Of a stretch of DNA of 64,000 nucleotides, positions 44,921-56,371 are shown piece after piece (position 1 is the stretch's first letter; every line of letters starts with the position of its first letter). The notes beneath the pieces were generated by a model. It did not search any database. It was not told the origin of the DNA and worked only from the letters and a program-made list of their open reading frames with translations. A program made the translations under genes and the position numbers. This stretch comes from Nannocystis sp. (GTDB taxonomy: Bacteria > Myxococcota_A > Polyangia > Nannocystales > Nannocystaceae), in assembly GCA_016712315.1 (NCBI GenBank), contig JADJRG010000013.1, positions 1,772,001-1,836,000 of the forward strand, written 5' to 3'.

Positions 44921-46483
44921 GTGAGCATGCATTCTTTCATCGCAACGAATAATAAGGGCGCCCAGGGCGCTGTGCTGTCTCTCGCGCTGCTCGTCGCTGG
45001 GTGCAGCGGCGATGACGGTGACTCGGCGGGTGAGACCGGGGCGACCGCGGGCACCGCGACCGTCGGCACGAGCACCAGCGACACGACGAGCGAGGGCTCC
45101 GACAGCGCGACGACGAGCGCCTCCGGCGCCTCGGACAGCGCGACCCAAGGGACGACGGCGACCACCGCGAGCTCCGAGAGCGAGAGCAGCGACAGCGCGA
45201 CGACCGGCGACTCCGACAGCAGCAGCGACTCGGCGACCACGGGCCAGGTGAGCGTCACGGACACGGACACGGGCGCGGACACGGACACGGACACAGACAC
45301 AGACACGGACACGGACACGGACACGGACACGGACACGGACACGGGCGAGGCGCCGTGCGAGCCGGGCGGCGGCGGTCAGCAGTTCAGCTTCATGTGGATC
45401 GCGAACACCGACCAGGGCAGCGTCTCGAAGATCGACACGGACTCGATGGTCGAGATGGCGCGCTACTACACCGACCCGGTGCAGAGCGGCGCGGCGTCGC
45501 CGTCGCGCACGAGCGTGAGCCTGGACGGGCGCTTCATGGTGGTCTCGAACCGCGACCGCGGCAGCATCACCAAGATCGCGGCGAACGAGGTCGACTGCGT
45601 CGACAAGAACGGCGACGGGATCATCCAGACGTCGAAGGATAAGGCGCAGCTGCTGCCGTACGCGCAGGAGGAGTGCATCCTGTGGACGACGTCGCTGACG
45701 ATCAACAACCACCAGTGGGGGCCTCGGGCGACGACCTTCGGGATCCCGGAGTGGAACGTCGACACCTGTAAGTACGAGAACGAGAAGATCTGGGTCGGCT
45801 ACATGGTCGGCGCGACGCAGGCGCGGATGGCCAAGCTCAACAGCGCGACCGGCGAGATCGAGGCGACGGTGGATATCCCGAACTTCCTGCTCTACGCCAG
45901 CTATTCGCCCTACGGCGCGGCGGTCGACCCGCAGGGGAACATCTGGACCAGCTCGGTGACGCACCGGGCGGTGTATCGGGTCGACGCGAAGACGCTCGAG
46001 GTGCAGCGCTGGGACTCGCCCGACGCGGACGCGCACTACGGGATCACGGTCGACGCGGAGGGCCGGGTGTGGTTCGCCAACTACGGCGGGCACGGCGGGC
46101 ACGGCGGGGTCTCGTTCTTCGACCCCGTGACGGAGCTCTGGAAGGTGATCCCGGGGACGACGGGGAACCTGTGGCGCAGCGTCGCGGTCGACGACAAGAA
46201 CAGGGTGTGGGTCTCGAACAACGGCGGGACCTTCGGCTGCGGCCTGCTCGAGATCGACGGCAACAGCGAGACGATCACGAACTTCCACAACTTCTCGCAG
46301 TGCGGCACGCCGGTGGGCGTCGGCCTCGACGGCAAGGGTAAGGTGTGGATGATCGACTACAACGGCTGGACCTGGCAGATGGACCCGATCACCTACGAGA
46401 AGAAGATCCTGCCGGTCGCGAACGTGCACTACACGTACTCGGACTTCACCGGCAGCGGCCTCTCCGGCGTGATCCCGCAGTGA
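44921..46483 (+). CDS. beta-propeller (Vgb-like) lipoprotein
   Basis: 518-520 residues. AGGAGG at 44911-44916 precedes both GTG 44921 and ATG 44927; ATG gives MHSFIATNNKGAQGAVLSLALLVAGC with lipobox VAGC. A Ser/Thr/Asp linker of about 115 residues ends in an (DT)n run. The remaining domain resembles streptogramin lyase/NHL-type propellers, with repeated blade motifs: FMWIANTDQGSVSKIDTDS, YGAAVDPQGNIWTSSVTHRAVYRVDAKT, YGITVDAEGRVWFANYGG, RSVAVDDKNRVWVSNNGG and VGVGLDGKGKVWMIDYNGWTW. Catalytic His residues of true Vgb are not obvious; a binding role is more likely. Surface location expected. Confidence 0.86.
   Translation: MSMHSFIATNNKGAQGAVLSLALLVAGCSGDDGDSAGETGATAGTATVGTSTSDTTSEGSDSATTSASGASDSATQGTTATTASSESESSDSATTGDSDSSSDSATTGQVSVTDTDTGADTDTDTDTDTDTDTDTDTDTDTGEAPCEPGGGGQQFSFMWIANTDQGSVSKIDTDSMVEMARYYTDPVQSGAASPSRTSVSLDGRFMVVSNRDRGSITKIAANEVDCVDKNGDGIIQTSKDKAQLLPYAQEECILWTTSLTINNHQWGPRATTFGIPEWNVDTCKYENEKIWVGYMVGATQARMAKLNSATGEIEATVDIPNFLLYASYSPYGAAVDPQGNIWTSSVTHRAVYRVDAKTLEVQRWDSPDADAHYGITVDAEGRVWFANYGGHGGHGGVSFFDPVTELWKVIPGTTGNLWRSVAVDDKNRVWVSNNGGTFGCGLLEIDGNSETITNFHNFSQCGTPVGVGLDGKGKVWMIDYNGWTWQMDPITYEKKILPVANVHYTYSDFTGSGLSGVIPQ
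45259..45348 (+). repeat. GACACG hexanucleotide tandem repeat
   Basis: About 14 units of GACACG (few GACACA or GGCGCG variants) coding alternating Asp-Thr in the linker of the propeller lipoprotein. Similar shorter tracts occur at about 35773-35800 (plus) and 26299-26342 (minus strand gene). Confidence 0.92.
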
Positions 46484-46543
46484 TCGGCGGCTCGCCGACC
46501 CCCCTCAACGCCCCTCCCTCAACATAAAGGCGCCCTCGACCCT

Positions 46544-47806
46544 ATGATCCGCTCTCACACAATTGGCACCGCGCTCGGGGCGCTCCTGCTGGTCGCCTGC
46601 GCTGGCGGCGATGACGGCGCGACGACCACGACCGCGACTACGACCACGAGCTCCGGGTTGACCACGACCAGCGACGGCGGCACGAGCGCGGGCACGAGCG
46701 GCACCGACAGCACCTCGCTCGACACGACGACCTCCGACGCGAGCACGAGCGCGGGCGCGACGTCGACGTCGGCGAGCACGGCCGTGACGACGACGGAGAC
46801 CGACTCCGACGCGACGACCACTTCGACGACCGGCTGTGATCCGCTCACGTGGTACCTCGACGGCGACGGCGACACCTACGGCGATCCATCCGTGGAGCTC
46901 CAGGCGTGCGAGCAGCCGGACGGGTACGTCGACAACGACCTCGACTGCGACGACGCTGACGCGGCGATCAGCCCGGACACGCCCTGGTACCTCGACATGG
47001 ACGGCGACGGCTACGGGGTCGATGACGACGTGATCCAGCAGTGCGAGGCGCCGGAGGGGCGCGTGCCGCTCGCGGGCGACTGCGACGACGCGAGCGACAA
47101 GATCAGCCCAGCCGCCCTGGAGGCGGCGTGCGGCGACCTCGGCGTCGACCTCAACTGCGACGGTCAGGCGGCGCCGCTGTGCGGGTCGTGCTTCGATCTG
47201 CTCGCGGACGGCGGGGTGATGAGCGATGGGGTCTATACGGTCGATCCGAACGGCGGCGACCCGGGCGACGCGTTCCAGGTCTTCTGCGACATGACGACCG
47301 ACGGCGGCGGCTGGAGCTTGCTGATGCGGATCACCGGGAGCAGCACCTCGCACGTGTTCAATAACACCAAGTTGGGGCCGTCTCCGTGCCTCCCCGACGG
47401 GATCTCGTGCCGGCTCAGCTCGGCGACGATCACGGAGTTCATCGCGGCCGCGGGGCTCCAGGTCTTCGAGATCCGCCCCGACGACCCGCAGTTCATCTCG
47501 TGGTTCGTGCGCGCGGCGAACGACAACGAGGTGTGGCCGACCAACCTCGAGTGCAGCAACCGCGCGGCGCTGCTGGCGGGGCCGAGCTCGGCGTGGGTGC
47601 TCACTTCCTACAAGACGGACGATGACGCGGTCGCGGGGGTGAACGGCGACCTCGGCGATTACACCGGCGTGAACCACTACTACCCGACGCCGTACGGGCC
47701 CGAGCAGATCTTCTTTAAGGGGAGCAGCACGGGCCTCCGGGTGAACACGGCGTGGTCGTCGGCGTGCTGCAACGACGCGAAGGGCGGGACCTTGTGGGTG
47801 CGCTGA
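46544..47806 (+). CDS. lipoprotein with MopE-like metal-binding motifs and fibrinogen-like domain
   Basis: 420 residues. Signal MIRSHTIGTALGALLLVAC with lipobox LVAC; Thr/Ser/Asp linker to about residue 100. Two MopE-type putative metal-binding motifs follow: WYLDGDGDTYGDPSVELQAC...YVDNDLDCDDADAAISP and WYLDMDGDGYGVDDDVIQQC...GDCDDASDKISP, then a closing LEAACGDLGVDLNCDG. The C-terminal part starts CGSCFDLLADGGVMSDGVYTVDPNGG and continues FQVFCDMTTDGGGWSLLMRI, the N-terminal signature of fibrinogen-related domains, ending with a CCNDAKGGTLWVR. So it looks like an extracellular calcium-dependent lectin. 60 bases separate it from the gene before it, on the same strand. Confidence 0.88.
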   Translation: MIRSHTIGTALGALLLVACAGGDDGATTTTATTTTSSGLTTTSDGGTSAGTSGTDSTSLDTTTSDASTSAGATSTSASTAVTTTETDSDATTTSTTGCDPLTWYLDGDGDTYGDPSVELQACEQPDGYVDNDLDCDDADAAISPDTPWYLDMDGDGYGVDDDVIQQCEAPEGRVPLAGDCDDASDKISPAALEAACGDLGVDLNCDGQAAPLCGSCFDLLADGGVMSDGVYTVDPNGGDPGDAFQVFCDMTTDGGGWSLLMRITGSSTSHVFNNTKLGPSPCLPDGISCRLSSATITEFIAAAGLQVFEIRPDDPQFISWFVRAANDNEVWPTNLECSNRAALLAGPSSAWVLTSYKTDDDAVAGVNGDLGDYTGVNHYYPTPYGPEQIFFKGSSTGLRVNTAWSSACCNDAKGGTLWVR

Positions 47807-47856
47807 GCGGGGTGAGGGCTTGCCGCTGAGGCCCCGTTCATGGTTGGATCGCCGCG

Positions 47857-48327
47857 GTGGAGAGCAGCCGTGATGATGAGCTGATGGCGGACCCGCCGGC
47901 GAGCGACCACCACCTCGGTCGCTTCGCCGGCTACCGCGCGGCCGATCGCCTGCGTCGGCGGATCACGATCGCGATGGTGGTGGCGGTGATCGCCTCGGTG
48001 GTCGCGGTGTATTTTTATATCCGCCAGCTCCAGCGCGAACGCGCGCCGATCTACGCGGCCCCGCTGCCGCCAGGGACCGACTTCAGCGGGCGCTCGCGGA
48101 CGATGACCTGGTCTTCAGGTAAGGCTCGGCTGGCGCTGACGCGCGAGCCGCCAGGGATCGACACGATCGCGCTGCCAGACCGGATCATCCGCCTGGCTGA
48201 GGGGGCCGAGAGCGCTGAGTTGCGCGTGGACGTGGTCGACGGGCGGACGGTCGAGCGCACGCTGATCCGCGGGCAGATCCGCGAAGAGCCGGTGGACGCG
48301 GCGGCGCGGCCGCTCAGCCCCCCTTGA
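47857..48327 (+). CDS. small single-pass membrane protein
   Basis: 147-156 residues. Start unsure: GTG 47857 or ATG 47884 (MADPPASDHH). A basic segment (YRAADRLRRR) precedes one transmembrane helix ITIAMVVAVIASVVAVYFYI, followed by a periplasmic domain of about 95 residues (RSRTMTWSSGKARLALTREPPGIDTIALPDRIIRLAEGAESAELRVDVVDGRTVERTL), beta-rich in appearance. No family recognised. Its last 14 bases overlap the convergent gene at 48314. Confidence 0.72.
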   Translation: MESSRDDELMADPPASDHHLGRFAGYRAADRLRRRITIAMVVAVIASVVAVYFYIRQLQRERAPIYAAPLPPGTDFSGRSRTMTWSSGKARLALTREPPGIDTIALPDRIIRLAEGAESAELRVDVVDGRTVERTLIRGQIREEPVDAAARPLSPP

Positions 48328-48913
48328 GCCCCGCGAGCTTCTTCTCGAGGTCACCTACGACCTTCTGTTGCTCCTCAAAGTTGTCCTCGACGATCTTGCC
48401 GCGGCTCTCGGCGACCTGCTTCTCTTCAGCGGTCTTGGCGCCCGCGCGGATCGTCTTGACCCGGTCGAGGAACTGGCTGCGCTTCTCCAAGATTACGCGC
48501 TCACGCGCGAGCTTCTGCTCATAAAAGGCGATCTCTTCGTCCTTGGTGGCGAAGGTCTCGGGCTTCTTGGGCTCGCTCGGCAGCAGGTCGAGGCCCTCGA
48601 GCGGCTCGCCGAGCGCGGGGTTGCGGCGGTACTTCTTCGCCTCAGGCTCAGCGCGGCCCTGCGCCTCGTCGACGTCGCGCGCGCCGACGCCTCCGCGCAC
48701 GCGCGCGTTGCCCTCGACCACGCTGGAGTTGGCCCCGGCGGCGGCCTGATCGGCCGCTCCGCCGCTCTTGGCGGCGTCGGCGCGGCCTGAGGTGGCGCCT
48801 CCTGTGCCGAAGATAACAAAGGCGGCGACGCCGAGGATCGCGAGGCCGACGAGGAGCGCTAGCTTGGGGCTCCCCTGCTCTTCAGGGGCGGGTGGCGGCG
48901 GGCTCGTGCTCAT
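48314..48913 (-). CDS. single-pass membrane protein with coiled-coil tail
   Basis: 199 residues from ATG 48913 (MSTSPPPPAPEEQGSP). One transmembrane helix, LALLVGLAILGVAAFVIFG, then a Gly/Ala/Arg-rich spacer and a charged helical C-terminus (KDEEIAFYEQKLARERVILEKRSQFLDRVKTIRAG, then EEKQVAESRGKIVEDNFEEQQKVVGDLEKKLAGL) that should form coiled coils. No catalytic motif or family known to me. Its start codon abuts the opposite-strand CATATG at the edge of the pseudouridine synthase gene. Confidence 0.78.
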   Translation of the reverse strand: MSTSPPPPAPEEQGSPKLALLVGLAILGVAAFVIFGTGGATSGRADAAKSGGAADQAAAGANSSVVEGNARVRGGVGARDVDEAQGRAEPEAKKYRRNPALGEPLEGLDLLPSEPKKPETFATKDEEIAFYEQKLARERVILEKRSQFLDRVKTIRAGAKTAEEKQVAESRGKIVEDNFEEQQKVVGDLEKKLAGLKGG

Positions 48914-48991
48914 ATGGCCGGCGAGCCTACCATACCTGCCGTGGCGCCGGGCTTGGCGCGGGCGCCTGGGCTCCGCGACACTGCGGGGCCG

Positions 48992-50017
48992 ATGGATGAT
49001 CTCGATGAGTCGGACAGCGGCGAGGCGGTAGAGCTGATCTTGATCCCGCTCGAGGTGGATCCGGCGCGGGGCGGTATGCGGCTCGATCGGTTCATCGGCG
49101 GCCGGATCGCTCGGCTCTCTCGGACGCGGATCCAGGAGATCATCGGCGCCGGGCGGGTGCGCTGCGCGAGCTCCGGGGCGCCGCTGCTGCGCGCCTCGCA
49201 GCGGGTGCGCGTGGGGCAGCGCTTGATCATCGAGCGGCCCGCGCCGCGTGAGCCGGCGGTGGTCTTGGATTATTCGGTGATCTTTGAGGACGCGGAGCTG
49301 CTGGTCCTCAATAAGCCGGCGGGGCTGCCGGTGCACCCGTCGGCCAGCTATCACCGCCACACGTTGACCCACCTGCTGCGGGTGCGCCTCGGCGCCGATC
49401 ACGGCTGGGAGCTGGCGCATCGCCTCGACCGCGAGACCTCGGGGGTGCTGGTGCTCGGTCGCCGCGGCGGCGGCAGCGGGCGGGCGCTGAAGCAGGCGTT
49501 CCTGGGGCGGGCGGTGGAGAAGCTCTATTGGGCGCTGGTGCACGGCGAGGTGACCGGGCCGCTGCGCGTTGACCTGCCCCTCGGGCCAGCTCTGGGGTCG
49601 CAGATCCGGGTGAAGATGGGGCCGCGCCCGCTGGCTGAGGGGGGGCTCGCGGCGCTCACGGCGGTGACGCCGCTGCCGAGCGCCGCGGCGCTGTCGTTTC
49701 GAGGTCGGCCGATCTCGCTGGTGGCGGCGGCCCCGTTCACCGGCAGGCAGCACCAGATCCGCGTGCACCTGGCGGAGATCGGCCACCCCGTGCTCGGCGA
49801 CAAGCTCTACGGGGTCGAGGAGGAGGCGTTCATCGCGGTCGCGGAGGGGCGGCGCTCGCTCGACGACCTAGGGCGCGAGCTGGGGCTGCTGCGCCACGCG
49901 TTGCACGCGCGCTCGCTGACGCTCGCGCACCCGCGCAGCGGCGAGGTGATGACCTTCGTCGCGCCTTGGCCTGAGGACCTGGCGGCGATCGCCCCGGCGC
50001 CGCGCGAGGTGCTGTGA
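48992..50017 (+). CDS. RluA/RluD-family pseudouridine synthase
   Basis: 341 residues from ATG 48992; ATG 48914 in the same frame is also possible but has no ribosome binding site. An S4-like domain comes first (MRLDRFIGGRIARLSRTRIQEIIGAGRVRC). The catalytic domain shows LLVLNKPAGLPVHPSA, the catalytic Asp in HRLDRETSGVLVLGR, and GRQHQIRVHLAEIGHPVLGDKLYG. It isomerises uridine in rRNA or tRNA. Specific target not deducible. Confidence 0.93.
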   Translation: MDDLDESDSGEAVELILIPLEVDPARGGMRLDRFIGGRIARLSRTRIQEIIGAGRVRCASSGAPLLRASQRVRVGQRLIIERPAPREPAVVLDYSVIFEDAELLVLNKPAGLPVHPSASYHRHTLTHLLRVRLGADHGWELAHRLDRETSGVLVLGRRGGGSGRALKQAFLGRAVEKLYWALVHGEVTGPLRVDLPLGPALGSQIRVKMGPRPLAEGGLAALTAVTPLPSAAALSFRGRPISLVAAAPFTGRQHQIRVHLAEIGHPVLGDKLYGVEEEAFIAVAEGRRSLDDLGRELGLLRHALHARSLTLAHPRSGEVMTFVAPWPEDLAAIAPAPREVL

Positions 50018-50051
50018 GATGAGACACGGCGATCTGAACGAAGAGACAGGA

Positions 50052-53228
<3,177 letters not shown>

Positions 53229-53237
53229 AGGGGCGGC

Positions 53238-54407
53238 TCAGCGGGCGGCGCGGCGGGCGGCGACGCCTTCGACGAAGCGATCGAAGAGGTGGGCGGCGTC
53301 GTGGGGGCCAGGGCCGGCCTCGGGGTGGCCTTGGAAGGTGCTTATCGGCAGGTGGCGGTGGCGGACGCCTTGGAGCGAGCCGTCGAAGAGCGAGTCGTGG
53401 GTGGGCTCGAGCTCGGGCGGTAAGGTCGCGGGGTCGACGGCGAAGCCGTGGTTCTGGCTGGTGATCAGGACGCGGCCGGTGGCGCGCTCGCGCACCGGGT
53501 GGTTGGCGCCGTGGTGCCCGAACTTCATCTTGTAGGTGGCGGCGCCGAGGGCGAGGCAGAGGAGCTGGTGGCCGAGGCAGACGCCGAAGATCGGCAGGCC
53601 GGCGGCGACGAGGCCGCGGATCGCCGCCTGCGCGCCGCGCAGCGGCATCGGATCACCTGGCCCGTTGGACAGGACGACGCCGTGCGGGCGGAGGGCGAGG
53701 GCGGCGCCGGCGTCGGCGTCGGCGGGGAGCAGGGTGAGGTGGCAGCCGCGGTCGACGAGCAGGCGGAGGATGCTCTCCTTGACGCCGTAGTCGTAGACGA
53801 CGACGTGGTGCGGATCCGCGGCGGTCGGCGCGGGCGGGCGATCGCCGCGCCAGTCGACGGTGCCTCGCGACCACTCGGTGCGGTGGTCGCGGCTGACGGC
53901 GCTGGCGAGGGCGGCGCCGCCGAGGCCGCCGAAGTCGCGGGCGAAGGCGACACAGGCGGCCTCGTCGAGGGCGGCCTCGCCGGCGGCGACGCAGGCGAGC
54001 TGGGCGCCGCGCTCGCGCAGCAGGTGGGTGAGGCGGCGGGTGTCGATTCCAGCGACCGCGACCACGCCGCGGCGCTCCAGGGCGACGCTGAGGGGCTCTT
54101 CGGCGCGCCAGGAGGAGGTGCGCCGCGGCAGGTCACGGACGACGAGGCCGGCGGCTTGAAAGGATGCCGACTCTTGGTCGGCCGCGTTGACGCCGCAGAC
54201 GCCGATGTGCGGGGCGGTGAGCGCGACGATCTGCTGGTGGTAGCTGGGATCGCTGAGGATCTCCTGATAGCCGGTCATCGCGGTGTTGAAGACGAGCTCG
54301 CCGCGGGCGCGGCCGCGGGCGCCGACGGCGACGCCGCGGAAGAGGGTGCCGTCAGCGAGCGCGAGCAGGCCTGGAGGTCTCTCTTTTTCTCTTGGGGCGA
54401 TCGTCAC
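53238..54407 (-). CDS. carA: carbamoyl-phosphate synthase small subunit
   Basis: 389 residues. The N-terminal CPSase_sm domain has LADGTLFRG, GELVFNTAMTGYQEILSDPSYHQQIV, and HIGVCGVNAADQES. The C-terminal class I glutamine amidotransferase has VVVYDYGVKESILRLL, LSNGPGDP, the nucleophile FGVCLGHQLL, ATYKMKFGHHGANHPV and the GHPEAGPGPHDA catalytic His/Glu. It produces ammonia for CarB. Upstream is a lipoprotein gene on the same strand. Confidence 0.98.
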   Translation of the reverse strand: MTIAPREKERPPGLLALADGTLFRGVAVGARGRARGELVFNTAMTGYQEILSDPSYHQQIVALTAPHIGVCGVNAADQESASFQAAGLVVRDLPRRTSSWRAEEPLSVALERRGVVAVAGIDTRRLTHLLRERGAQLACVAAGEAALDEAACVAFARDFGGLGGAALASAVSRDHRTEWSRGTVDWRGDRPPAPTAADPHHVVVYDYGVKESILRLLVDRGCHLTLLPADADAGAALALRPHGVVLSNGPGDPMPLRGAQAAIRGLVAAGLPIFGVCLGHQLLCLALGAATYKMKFGHHGANHPVRERATGRVLITSQNHGFAVDPATLPPELEPTHDSLFDGSLQGVRHRHLPISTFQGHPEAGPGPHDAAHLFDRFVEGVAARRAAR

Positions 54408-54486
54408 GACGGGTGCGTGGTAGCGCGTCCACGCGCGGGGGGGAAGGGCAGGAGGTGGCGCCCGCAGACGTGGGCGCTGAGCCCGC

Positions 54487-55203
54487 CTACACCAGCCCGG
54501 AGCAGCCGCGCAGGTCCTGGACGCTGGCGGCCTTCATCGCGCACTCGATCTCGGCCTTGAGGCCTTGCTCGGCGCACGAGCGGAGCACGTCGTCGCGGAT
54601 CTCGTCGAGAACGTCGGTGACGAGCGGGGCCTGCTCGCCGGACTCGGCGATCGTCAGCGCGCGGAAGTGGGCGAAGAAGGCCTCGCACGCCTCCTTCGCG
54701 ACCCCGTCGCCGTGTGGCTTCTCGTGGAGGCGGATCTCGATCGCCTTCTCGGCGGCGTCGCAGGCGTCCAAGCCGCCGACCCCGCGGGCGCCTAAGAGGC
54801 AGGCGGCGTAGTCGGCGTAGAGCTCGGGGCCGATCACCGCCATGTGGTGCTCCATCTCCTTGACGCAGGCCTCCAAATTGTCCGGGGTCGCGCGCATGGT
54901 GACGACGTGCTTGCACACCTTCTGGAAGCTGGGCAGCTCTTGCGCTTGGTGGGAGAGCTCGCGCAGGGCCTCGTTATCGAACCCTTCGACCGCTTCAAGC
55001 GCGGCCGCGGTGCGGGCTAGGGCGCCGGACTTGTCGCGGGTGATGTCGAACTCGACCACGGGCTCGGGCTCGGGCGCGGCCTTGGAGGCCTCTTTGGGGG
55101 CCTCTTTGGGGGCGTCTTTGGCGGGGTCTTTGGCGGGGGCGTCGCCGCCGCAGGCCGCGAGCAGGGAGCAGAGGGCGAGGGAGGCGAGCCAGCGTCGGTG
55201 CAT
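54487..55203 (-). CDS. small Cys-containing lipoprotein of unknown function
   Basis: 238 residues from ATG 55203. Signal MHRRWLASLALCSLLAAC with lipobox LAAC; a Lys/Asp/Pro/Glu linker with KDAPKEAPKEASK repeats. The mature domain is helical and Cys-rich (VCKHVVTMRATPDNLEACVKEMEHHMAVIG, YAACLLGARGVGGLDACDAAEKA, EACEAFFAHFRA, SCAEQGLKAEIECAMKAASVQDLRGC). About eight Cys suggest disulfide-linked helices in the periplasm. Family unknown; similar helical Cys-rich lipoproteins are common in Myxococcota. Located immediately upstream of carAB. Confidence 0.82.
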   Translation of the reverse strand: MHRRWLASLALCSLLAACGGDAPAKDPAKDAPKEAPKEASKAAPEPEPVVEFDITRDKSGALARTAAALEAVEGFDNEALRELSHQAQELPSFQKVCKHVVTMRATPDNLEACVKEMEHHMAVIGPELYADYAACLLGARGVGGLDACDAAEKAIEIRLHEKPHGDGVAKEACEAFFAHFRALTIAESGEQAPLVTDVLDEIRDDVLRSCAEQGLKAEIECAMKAASVQDLRGCSGLV

Positions 55204-55309
55204 AGGCGCGAAAATACCGGCGTAGCGCGGCGCCTTGCAAGCGATGATCTCGTCGCTGAGCGGCCGCCGGTGGACGTCGGTGACGGGCGTTGGCAAGCTC
55301 GCGCCCGCG

Positions 55310-56356
55310 ATGAGCGCGCGGATCACCCTGCCCAGGCCCGACGATTGGCACCTCCACCTGCGCGACGGGGCGGCGCTTCAGGCGGTGGTCGGCCACAGCG
55401 CTCGCGAATTCGCCCGGGCGATCGTGATGCCGAACCTGCGGCCGCCCGTGACGACGGTGGCGGCGGCGGCGGCCTATCGCCGGCGGATCGTCGAGGCGCT
55501 GCCGACGGGGGCGCGCTTCGAGCCGCTGATGACGCTGTACCTGACCGATGAGACATCCACGGAGGAGATCGAGCGGGCGCGGGCGAGCGGGGTGGTCCAC
55601 GCGGTCAAGCTCTATCCGGCGGGGGCGACCACCAACTCGGCGGCGGGGGTGACGGACCTGGCTCGGGTCGACGCGGCGCTGGCGGCGATGAGCGCGGTGG
55701 GCTTGCCGCTGCTGGTGCACGGCGAGGTGACAGACCCGTCGGTTGATGTCTTTGATCGCGAGCGGGTGTTCATCGAGCGCCACTTGGCGCCGCTGCTGCG
55801 CAGGCACCCGCTGCTGCGCGTGGTGCTCGAGCACATCACGACGCGCGAGGCGGCGGCGTTCGTGCGGGCGCAGGACGGGCGAGTGGCGGCGACGATCACG
55901 GCGCACCACCTGCTGCTGAACCGCAACGCGATGCTGGTGGGCGGGGTGCAGCCGCACCATTACTGCTTGCCGGTGCTGAAGCGGGAGTCGCACCGCGAGG
56001 CGCTGGTCGCGGCGGCGATCAGCGGCGACCCGAGGTTCTTCTTGGGGACAGATTCGGCCCCGCACGCGCGCTCCGCGAAGGAGACTGCCTGCGGCTGCGC
56101 GGGGATCTATAGCGCCCACGCGGCGCTCGGGCTGTACGCGGAGGCGTTCGAGCGGGCAGGCGCCTTGGAGCGCCTCGAGGGCTTCGCGTGCCGCTACGGG
56201 GCGGCGTTTTACGGGCTGCCGGTGAACCAGGGGACGGTGACGCTGGTCCGTGAGCCGTGGCTGGTCCCTGAGACGTACTCGCTGGGTGAGGGCGCCGCGG
56301 TGGTGCCGCTGCGGGCGGGTGAGACGATCGCGTGGCAGGTGCTCGAGTCGTCGTGA
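55310..56356 (+). CDS. pyrC: dihydroorotase PyrC (class II)
   Basis: 348 residues from ATG 55310 (MSARITLPRPDDWHLHLRDG). The zinc ligands HLHLRDG, the carboxylated-Lys segment VHAVKLYPAGATTNS, LLVHGEVTD, VLEHITTREA, ITAHHLLLNRN and GTDSAPHARSAKE are all present. This is the E. coli-type enzyme. Catalyses cyclisation of carbamoyl aspartate in pyrimidine synthesis; the carAB pair that makes carbamoyl phosphate is divergent and about 900 bases away. Followed by asd after 15 bases. Confidence 0.96.
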   Translation: MSARITLPRPDDWHLHLRDGAALQAVVGHSAREFARAIVMPNLRPPVTTVAAAAAYRRRIVEALPTGARFEPLMTLYLTDETSTEEIERARASGVVHAVKLYPAGATTNSAAGVTDLARVDAALAAMSAVGLPLLVHGEVTDPSVDVFDRERVFIERHLAPLLRRHPLLRVVLEHITTREAAAFVRAQDGRVAATITAHHLLLNRNAMLVGGVQPHHYCLPVLKRESHREALVAAAISGDPRFFLGTDSAPHARSAKETACGCAGIYSAHAALGLYAEAFERAGALERLEGFACRYGAAFYGLPVNQGTVTLVREPWLVPETYSLGEGAAVVPLRAGETIAWQVLESS

Positions 56357-56371
56357 TATAGGCCGGGCACC

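Noticed and set aside
45259..45348. CRISPR-like tandem repeat
   Set aside because: A continuous six-base repeat without spacers inside a coding linker.
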